This document shows positions 57,150 to 64,000 of a stretch of 64,000 nt of DNA, in pieces; within the stretch, counting starts at the first letter, position 1; the number at the start of each line of letters is the position of its first letter. The position numbers were made by a program, and so were the translations under genes. The stretch spans positions 13,043,784 through 13,107,783 of the forward strand of contig CM061042.1 of NCBI GenBank assembly GCA_030762985.1, given 5' to 3'. The notes below the pieces were generated by a model. That model did not search any database and was not told the origin of the DNA. It was given only the letters and a program-made list of their open reading frames with translations. Source of the stretch: Adelphocoris suturalis (lineage: Eukaryota > Arthropoda > Insecta > Hemiptera > Miridae).

Positions 57150-57745
57150 CGGTTGGTTTTCTGATGATTTCCATTTACAACCGAGTCGTTGCTAGGGAAC
57201 TGTACTTTGTCGTTTTTCATCCCACAAAATTCGTTGAACATTCGTTCGAAAGCTCTCGATTTATCCAACCATATTATGTTAACTACTGTGAAGTGCATGG
57301 CCAACAAGCTGAGTTATGAGCATGGTTATATGAATAATTGTTTACACACAGGTGATCATTCTCAATAATTGACACTGTGAACATGATTGCAACCGCTTGT
57401 TAATTTCTGATGATTTCATTGAGCTGGTGTTTCGATGATTTGATTAATAGCAGATGATCCGAATATTGCGAGAACGGTTTGATTCGTGAAGCGGTGGTTA
57501 AATAATTTCAATAGGTAATTTCTATACTTTACACTCTAGGGAGCTGTAATTTCGTATGTAACCTCTTTAGGACATTTACTTGATGATGCCCAGGGTCCGG
57601 ATCAGATGAGTGGCTCTTAAAGCTAATTTCTATGCTCTACGCTCTAGGAAGCTGTAATTTCGTATGTAGCCTCTTTAGGATATTTACTTGACGATGCCCA
57701 GGGTTCGGATCAGCTGAGTGGCTCTTAGAGCTTGCATACGAGTCT
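57150..57745 (-). repeat. R450 repeat, copy 5, reversed, with duplicated left end
   Basis: Reverse complement of the family. The 'gggcatcgtcaagtaaatg' end occurs twice (about 57570 and 57690). A hairpin related to 22728-22810 follows at about 57728-57812. Confidence 0.88.
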
Positions 57746-57812
57746 GCAACACATACGAGTCTGGAACTAAAGACATAAAATGTCCCATTGTATTGCAATG
57801 TCGTATGCAAGC

Positions 57813-58475
57813 GTTGATGATTATCGATTTCTAATGATTTTCACGTACAACCAATTTGTATCGCTCTTCAAAACATTATTAAGTGCATGATTCCAAATTC
57901 ATATGTACATGTTGTCAACAAATTGTTTGTAATAAAATTCATTCTTTCACCGACTACCGAAGCGTTTTGATTGTCAGAAAGTACAAAGTATTGTAAATGA
58001 TAATTAGAAACGAAAAATAGAAAATAAGAAGAAGAGAAATATTCCACTGCGTTCCAACACCGTTTTGTTGGATATAAGGTCTAAGCGATTTCCCCATAAT
58101 TGTAAATATTTTATACAACATTGCATAAGCTTTACATAATCTACGCATAGCTTATATCATTCAACGATATTGGTCTAAAATGTTCCTATCTTCTTATACA
58201 TAGACAATTTTCTATACCTACTACATTTATTGTGTTGTGTTATTGTAGATAAAGCTGATATAGTTTCTAATTCCACTGCCCCATTTCTCACTAGATACGA
58301 TCAAATTTGCTTTTCATAGTTTTGCCTAGTATATTTTTCAGCTCTTTCTATATACTAAGTAGCGCTCTAAGAATAATGTAAATAATAAATTTTGGACTGT
58401 GTGTTGATAGCGTAAATCTTGGTTCTGGGGCAATTACATTCCCTGCTACTTCATATTCTTGTGTATATGTGAATC
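57813..58475. other. No gene seen
   Basis: AT-rich, only short frames. Confidence 0.45.
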
Positions 58476-58480
58476 TATTA

Positions 58481-59098
58481 GGGAGTTTTTGCAGTTTTCC
58501 ATCTGAGTCGTTGTACGAAAAGAGGTTTTTCTAGCGCAAGCAAACCAGAAGCTAACCACTGGGTCGTACTGTACGAATAGGGAATCGTACGATTGAATGA
58601 AACGATTCAAAAGTCACATTAACGTGACTACACGACCCCAAATCTTCATAATTAAGCCCAAGTCATAGATTACAAGTACCTAACGTGTAATGAATTCTTT
58701 CATAATGGAAGAAGTATCAAATTAGCAACAACTTTATCTCTGGTTTAATTTTTTCACTAGAAATACATGTAGTAGAAGAAGGAAGGGAACTTGGAAGGGT
58801 AGGTAGTTGTTAAAGCCTTGGGTTAGGAGAATCTCATTCGGGAACTAGAACATTATAGATGAGATTGATTGTAGCATTATAGGTTATCTTCATGGAAGGT
58901 TAATGCTACAATCAATCTCATCTTCATGGAAGGTTACATGCGTATTCGGAGCTGTATTCGGTTTCCCTTGAGCTAGGATTTTTCTATTCGTACAACGAAT
59001 GGACCGCTAACCGTTAGCATTTTTCGCGCATGTGCAATGCTCCATTTCTATTCGTAGTTCCTCCCACTCTACTACGACTCAGCGTAGCAAAACCTCCC
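58481..59098. mobile_element. 618-bp inverted-repeat element with TATTA flanks
   Basis: TATTA at 58476-58480 and 59099-59103. The ends are GGGAGTTTTTGC and GCAAAACCTCCC, with imperfect subterminal repeats (GAGTCGTTGTACG, CTATTCGTACAACG). An internal ~22-bp perfect inverted repeat lies at about 58859-58922 ('gatgagattgattgtagcat'). No coding frame. Superfamily uncertain. Confidence 0.68.
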
Positions 59099-59621
59099 TA
59101 TTATTTGTGGATTCTTACGGAATTGCAAAAGCAAATTTTTAGCGTATACCTTGTTACCTTATTGTAAATAGCTTTACAATATTAAACACATTTTAATATT
59201 GCAAAATTACATTACACTTAATAATTTAATAAACTTGGAATACCTGTATTATACCTCGGAAATTGTTTACGGTTCTTCGAAATAGGGCGAAACTTCAATC
59301 CGTCGAAATTCGTTCCAACACCAACGGACACAGAAAGTTGTACTTACCGCTTTCGAAACCTTCCTTAATTATTGCCTTAATTATTGCCCTACATGGCCCG
59401 GGATCCCGAAGACGAACGCAGACGCCGAGGTAGATTGTAATTATCTCTATCCCTACAAGTTGCTACTGGTAATTTAGCACCCAATAATATTACAGCTTCA
59501 TCGTTTCGACTCTGTTGTCCAGAAATTGGGAAAAAGGTGAAATGAAAACAGTACGAATTACCTGAATAAGGCTTTATTCAGTCATATACAATCAAACATT
59601 ATAGTAATCGTAAACGAACAA
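59099..59621. other. No gene seen
   Basis: Nothing recognised; short frames only. Confidence 0.4.
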
Positions 59622-60407
59622 TAGTAGGGTAAACCTGTACACTTACATTCGAGCGCTCATTAAAATAGACGTCATCATCCTGTAGCTGTTTTTAGCGAAT
59701 TTTTGAAGAAAATTAAGCTATTGCTCTCGCCTCAAAATTTGTAGAATGTGATTTTTTGAAAAAATTTTATGCAGAAATCCGTTTCAGGCTATTCTGAATC
59801 ATATTCTGAAGTTTAACGCATTTTTTTATGTATGTATGTATGTATATATGTATGTATGTATATATGTATGTATATATGTATGTATATATGTATGTATGTG
59901 TCATTCCAGACGATAACTGTCCGTAGAATTGTGCTAGAAACTTCAAACAAATTTTAAAATGTTAAGGACACAAAACGAAAGTTCAAGTTCGTTGGCCAGC
60001 ATAATCGGATTACATCTTCGGGTTGAAATTTTCAAAAATGTAGTCAAAAATTTCAAAATAGCCTGTTTTTTGCGATTTGTTGTGCGAAATAATTTTTTCA
60101 GCATACTAACATGTGGTATATTCGGAATCAGCGTAAAATTTCCTATAAGAATATGTATCAAGATTTCAAAATTTTCAAAGTTGAAAAATCATTCAAAAAT
60201 CATAATAATCGAAGATTTCTTCAAAAATTCGCTCATGGGGTCATGCTGCATGACTGGTTTTATGTATTTCGCATAAAAACGCACAAAAATAACTGAGATA
60301 TGGTCGATTTTAGCTCCAAACCGGCCTATCCTGAAGCTTTTTCACTTGGAAACGCACACACACAGTAAACTTACAAGATGCCTGCTTTTTAGTTTGTAAA
60401 AAAGGAA

Positions 60408-60441
<34 letters not shown>

Positions 60442-60460
60442 ATGGTTGGGAGCTGAAAAA
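59622..60460 (+). mobile_element. Longer relative of the 315-bp inverted-repeat element, carrying an M-family insert
   Basis: Starts TAGTAGGGTAAACCTG and 'gcgctcattaaaatagacgtc' like 60522. Then M-family sequence (59690-60250) containing interrupted (TATG)n at 59827-59898, then 'cgcataaaaacgcac...cctatcctgaagctt' as in the smaller element. An A run of ~32 bp stands at 60408-60439. Confidence 0.65.
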
Positions 60461-60521
60461 TGCATTAATTTGGCACGCACTGGTGGTGTGGCCACCAGTA
60501 AACAGGCGTATAAAAATCTCA

Positions 60522-60836
60522 TAGTAGTGTAAACCTGTACACTTTCGAACGCTCATTAAAATTGACGTCATCATCCTTGAGCTGTTTTTTCGCATAAAAA
60601 CGCACGAAAATAACAGAGATATGGTTAATTTTAAGCTCCAAATCGGCCTATCCTGTAGCTTTTTTCTTGGAAACGCACATACACAGTAAAATTACATGAT
60701 GCGCGCCAAATTAATGCGTTTTTTAGCTCAGTTATCTCAGTCCTTTTCGTGCGTTTTTATGCGAAAAAACAGCTCCAGAATGATGACGTCAATTTTAATG
60801 AGCTTTCGAATGTAAGTGTACAGGTTTACACCACTA
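60522..60836. mobile_element. Inverted-repeat element (MITE), ~315 bp, ~90-bp termini
   Basis: TAGTAGTGTAAACCTG at the left and the reverse complement of TAGTGGTGTAAACCTG at the right. The arms continue through 'attaaaattgacgtcatcat' and 'tcgcataaaaacgcacgaaa'. It adjoins the Copia fragment on the latter's downstream side. Confidence 0.88.
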
Positions 60837-60842
60837 AAAATC

Positions 60843-61129
60843 AAATACGAATTTTCGGATGAACATAACGACGAGTACGATGTGCGCATAACTAACGCGA
60901 CATTAATGGGGTTGTTAATATCATACATGACATTCACCCCTCCTGTGATATAGTCTTTCAGGTAAGTAGGAGGTCTTCGAACACGTGAGTCTCTTCTGAG
61001 AGGAACTTCATTGAGATGTGTAGTGCTTTCTGGTTCCACAACGGGCGTGTTTACATTTTGGGCTTCGTTTGTTAATAGAGGTAGAATTTCAGCTGAAGAG
61101 TGCGATGGATCACCCTGGCTGAAGTTCAT
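60843..61129 (-). pseudogene. Copia pol linker fragment
   Basis: Minus frame: PSHSSAEILPLL, then VPLRRDSRVRRPPTYLKDYI. 'LRRS.R.RRPP....dY' is the conserved linker between integrase and reverse transcriptase in Ty1/Copia polyproteins. The RT that should follow is missing; an inverted-repeat element lies there instead. Confidence 0.65.
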
Positions 61130-61300
61130 GTGGTGATTGAAGGTTGTGCCTTGTTACGTTCTTCAATTGTGTTTCTAATGATTCTAATTTTTCTAATTCA
61201 CTAAGTACAGATGGGCCAATATTTCTGTGCGCGCGACCAGAACTGGTCGGGTCTAGGCGAGGGGGTTGTCGGGGGTACTTTTGTGAAGACATCCGCGCGG

Positions 61301-61414
61301 ATGTTTTTAGTGCGGGTAATAGCGAAACGTCCACGCGCACAGAAATACAATGCGGAGAACAACAGGCTATGTTTTTAGTGCGGCTAATAGCGAAACGTCC
61401 ACGCGCACAGAAAT
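61301..61414. repeat. 68-bp tandem duplication (1.7 units)
   Basis: 'atgtttttagtgcgg.taat' begins at 61301 and 61369; the unit includes AGCGAAACGTCCACGCGCAC. It lies at the junction between the Copia and LINE pieces. Confidence 0.9.
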
Positions 61415-61416
61415 AT

Positions 61417-62025
61417 TGGACCATCTGTACCATCGAGGCGCTTTGGGAGTCATATTCTGATGATCCCCTAATACAAAGCCAACGTGGATCGCTACACCTA
61501 GCCACGACATTGGGCTCAACCATAGCTTGTACGTGGGTACCGAGCCATGTGGGTATTCATGACAATGAGTGTGCAGATGCCCTTGCAAGAAGAGTCATTG
61601 GTGATAACACCATTGATATATTGCCTATACGCATAAAGGATCAAATCTCCTACATGCAACATAAAGCCAATTCCATCTGGCATGAGCAATGGCAGAGTGA
61701 GGTCACTGGTCTGCGTGGTGTCCTTCGGGACTTGAGCCCGATGGGCCCTTTCGAAACCCTACTTCCAAGGAGGGATCGAATAGTGATCAACCGGGTTGCC
61801 ACGGGCCATACCCGTCTTACCCACAGACACCTACTTAGTGCAGAAGCTCGAGATGTTGTGAGTGGGTGATCTGTCCATCCGCCACTTTCTGGAGGACTGT
61901 CCAGCCCTTGTGGACCTCCTATTCAGCATCAGCCCTCTCAGTGGGTTGACGTTTTATCCGGACCAGACAAGGTCGGATCCCTGTTGTTGTACCTGAGACC
62001 CGATGAGCTCTACTACGAACTGTAG
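61417..62025 (+). pseudogene. I/R1-like LINE 3' end with RNase H
   Basis: The frame contains GSTIACTWVPSHVGIHDNEC then ADALARR, the C-terminal RNase H motif (WVPGH.GI.GNE.AD.LA) with its conserved His and Asp. FETLLPRRDRIVINRVATGH, TRLTH and, after a TGA at 61867-61869 and a frameshift, LSIRHFLEDCPAL (C-terminal finger) follow. The tail LLLYLRPDELYYEL ends at 62023-62025. The reverse transcriptase and endonuclease are missing, and sequence left of 61417 is unrelated. It degrades RNA in RNA:DNA hybrids in intact relatives; this copy is dead. Confidence 0.82.
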
Positions 62026-62322
62026 TATATATAATACTTTATATACATCTAGTCGTAGTTTTATTTCACTTTGCTGATTGTATATAGTAGCTTGTTTATA
62101 GTTATTAGCCTATTTTACATCTAGTCTTGGTTGTATTACTGTATTTTTGGGGTTTTTTTTAAATCCACTTTGGGGGCTAAACAGTGGTCATCACGGTACC
62201 CCTCATTTTTTCCCCCCTCCGAGTTGCCAGTGGAGTCCATGATGGCGCTCTTTTTTAGTCAAGGATGGCAGCATGGAATCGTGCCACTTCCAGTGTCCCT
62301 TTAGACACCTTGTTCAATGCCG
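62026..62322. other. LINE 3' flank, no gene
   Basis: Probably LINE 3' UTR ('gagttgccagtggagtccatgatggcgctc'). No poly(A) tail is seen. Confidence 0.4.
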
Positions 62323-62553
62323 CTAATGACCCTTCTGGTTGAGATGTGGCTTAAACCTCAAAAAAGACACTGTCGTTTCTCTGCCATGAGGAAACCTCAC
62401 ATGAAAGTACTCAGAATTACCTTCGACTAAATAAACCTCATCCACAATTGAATCAAATTTAATTTGTCGCATCGTCGCATCCAAACTGGAAGACTTCAGA
62501 CTGCAACTCGTACTTGAGGAATATAGTTCGTGAGGGGGAGTGAAGAGATGCAC
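62323..62553 (-). pseudogene. Probable Gypsy integrase C-terminal tail
   Basis: Minus frame with IVDEVYLVEGNSEYFHVRFP then HGRETTVSF. Gypsy integrases of arthropods end with a '..V.LP.GREtTVSlrdLAP' strand, which this resembles. The last part diverges (LRFKPHLNQKGH). Short, so tentative. Confidence 0.4.
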
Positions 62554-62801
62554 TCACTCAAGTTTAACCCGCCAGTTCCTAATGCACCCTACAGGGTGCA
62601 CCTCTTTTTTGGCCCCTGAAATTCAAACATGTCGCCCACTAACTGATCCTAGCGGTCCTAGAGGGTTTTGAAGACGTGACAAAGTAACTTGATCAAAAGG
62701 AAGTTGATAAGGTCCACCTGTTATCTTGATAAGTCAGTTCAAAGTGGCCAACCTCAGCGATTTTTGCGACTGTGTGACCTGCCTTCTCATTTTCATTCAC
62801 C

Positions 62802-62815
62802 ATGCCTAAAAAACG
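62802..62815 (+). pseudogene. Tiny first exon of the piggyBac transposase
   Basis: CACC-ATG-CCT-AAA-AAA-CG followed by GTAAGT: a good start context, the basic start MPKK, then a canonical splice donor. piggyBac-like genes often begin with a short basic exon, but this exon call is inference. The expected next exon is largely deleted. Confidence 0.4.
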
Positions 62816-63103
62816 GTAAGTAACCAATAATTCATTCCAGATTTTGTTTTTCTAGTTGTTTCTGAGAAACTCTAACAAAAATATCAGAGAACTGAGCAAA
62901 ATTGGCCTCCCAATCATAAATACAACTTCGGTGCACCCTGTAGGGTGCATTAGGATTGGGAACAACTTAGGGTTTTGGTGGTAGAGTAGGTACCTACATG
63001 TTTGTTGTGCTTGTGTCAGTAACTATCCATGTCTGTATTATCTCACTAGGACTCGTCGTGTCTGTCAGTCCATCCGTTCATTTTTTTGTTTTTTCCAATC
63101 CGG

Positions 63104-63725
63104 GAAAAAACAAAATGAAGAAGAAGGCAAGAGGATCCTCCACCGTCCAGACTACCATGGACCTCTGCGTTGTAAGATGGAATGACAAAAATATTGTAAC
63201 CATGGCTTCCAACTGTCATGGGATACCTATTAGTAAAGTTGATAGGATTGGGACTGTTGACTAGGTGAAGAAGAGGATTTCCCTTGATTGCCCGAATGTT
63301 GTTATGGTGTGCAATCAATATATGGGAGGAGTCGACCGGTTTGATGAGAATGTTGAATCTCTTAGATGCTCTCTGAAGAAACGGAAATGGTGGTACCCTC
63401 TCTTCCTGTTAGGACTTGATGCTGCTTGTCAGAATGCATGGCAGCTAAAGAAGAGTACGTATAAGAAATTGAGACATACTGTCAATTCAGAAGGGCCATC
63501 GTTCAGTCCAAATGCTTGACGAACGGGAATCCAGCCGATAAAGTGCGATCCATTTCAAACATCCCCAAAATGAAAGCCATACATGTCCCAAGTCAACCCA
63601 AGCCTTCCCACGAACCAGTTCCCTGTAATCTGCGGTGGTGCAGAAGATGCCACAAGACTACGAGGCAAATGTGCCGAGCATGTGGATTGCCACTCCACAT
63701 TCATTGTTGGTATCAGTTCCATTAG
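63104..63725 (+). pseudogene. piggyBac transposase C-terminal half
   Basis: Frame 1: KNKMKKKARGSSTV then LCVVRWNDKNIVTMASNCHG, ending in a TAG at 63262-63264. The same frame then continues KKRISLDCPNVV, NQYMGGVDRFDENVE, and KKRKWWYPLFLLGLDAACQN. 'YN..MGGVD..D' holds the last catalytic Asp of the piggyBac DDD triad, and 'kWW.plf..llD.a..NA' is the following helix. After a stop at 63520 and a frameshift, CNLRWCRRCHKTTRQMCRAC and GLPLHIHCWYQFH form the C-terminal Cys-rich zinc-binding domain that reads the terminal repeats. The N-terminal half and first catalytic Asp are missing. Confidence 0.85.
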
Positions 63726-64000
63726 GACATACAAGCGGACGTTGCACCTTCATCTCGTGAATATCTTTAAAATTGCATCCAAGAAGCTTCAAAAATTCTT
63801 TTTAACACTGATTTTTACCTATATAATACTGCCTACACTATTCTGAAGGGTTTATGAAATAAAAATAATGTTTTCACCAAACATCTTATTTCTTGTTGTT
63901 CCCATGCCTAACGCACCCTCCAGGGTGCAGTACCAATACTAGTACTTGGAGCGTGATATAAATGGTATGCTTTTTTCCCCCATTCATTCAGATGTCCAAT

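Larger units (their letters stand above)
62564..64000 (+). mobile_element. piggyBac element, internally deleted, running off the window
   Basis: TTAA at 62564-62567 is followed by CCCGCCAGTTCCTAATGCAC, matching the TTAA-CCC rule for piggyBac ends. Near-palindromic GCACCCTGTAGGGTGC motifs stand at 62584-62599, 62933-62948 and 63913-63928. Transposase pieces lie between, and AATAAAAATAATG at about 63860 may be the polyadenylation region. The right terminus is not inside the window. Confidence 0.82.

Noticed and set aside
1..64000. CRISPR array, bacterial operon, phage or rRNA cluster
   Set aside because: No regularly spaced short repeats with unique spacers (the tandem repeats here are long-unit satellites), no ribosome-binding-site-led gene series, no rRNA signature.

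Overview
The window looks like intergenic, transposon-saturated DNA from an animal, most likely an arthropod and probably an insect. The signs are AT-rich sequence, scattered GTACCTACCTA-type motifs, spliceosomal-type features, and decayed Jockey, I/R1-like, restriction-endonuclease-type LINE, Gypsy, Copia, Tc1/mariner, piggyBac, PIF/Harbinger and hAT sequences. I see no bacterial operon, rRNA or tRNA gene, or CRISPR array, and no convincing host gene. The species cannot be fixed from sequence alone. Nearly every open frame that can be identified is a broken piece of a transposable element.

Layout. 0-4.6 kb: a ~175-bp satellite with an alternating two-monomer higher-order unit, decaying rightward and interrupted by a foldback-family element. 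4.6-10.7 kb: Gypsy and Jockey fragments, a LINE with one premature stop and a poly(A) tail, and an internally deleted Tc1 element. 11-14.3 kb: a hAT-type element with a perfect 8-bp target duplication, then a PIF/Harbinger element nested inside a larger inverted-repeat element. 15.5-25.4 kb: dispersed repeats, a 283-bp-period tandem block ending in a (GACA)n run, an ORF1-like remnant, and a Gypsy gag and protease separated by younger repeats. 26.6-31.4 kb: a PIF fragment, then a very large imperfect palindrome centred on a rearranged Tc1 element. 32.3-35.5 kb: a 2.65-kb TA-flanked element whose terminal repeats are built from 21-bp units, carrying an IS630/Tc1-like transposase tail and a LINE C-terminal fragment; a related locus at 15.5 kb shows the empty site. 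37.6-47 kb: microsatellite-bearing repeats, PIF and LINE fragments. 47.5-55.2 kb: inverted copies of one repeat, one of them split by a 2.3-kb multi-palindrome. 56-64 kb: foldback and inverted-repeat elements, a Copia fragment with a small inverted-repeat element beside it, an I/R1-like LINE with RNase H, a Gypsy integrase tail, and a broken piggyBac element running off the window.

No set of genes works together as a pathway here. The content is best read as layers of insertion: satellite and old retroelements first, then DNA transposons, then small non-autonomous and foldback families that share modular cores. Family labels used below (FB1, R450, R19, M, T, E) are local names for repeats seen more than once in this window. 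The most unusual items are the 32.5-35.1 kb element with coding-like minisatellite termini, the nested palindrome at 47.7-50.0 kb, the 27.4-31.0 kb palindrome, and an ~85-bp core that recurs about 12 times in different surroundings.
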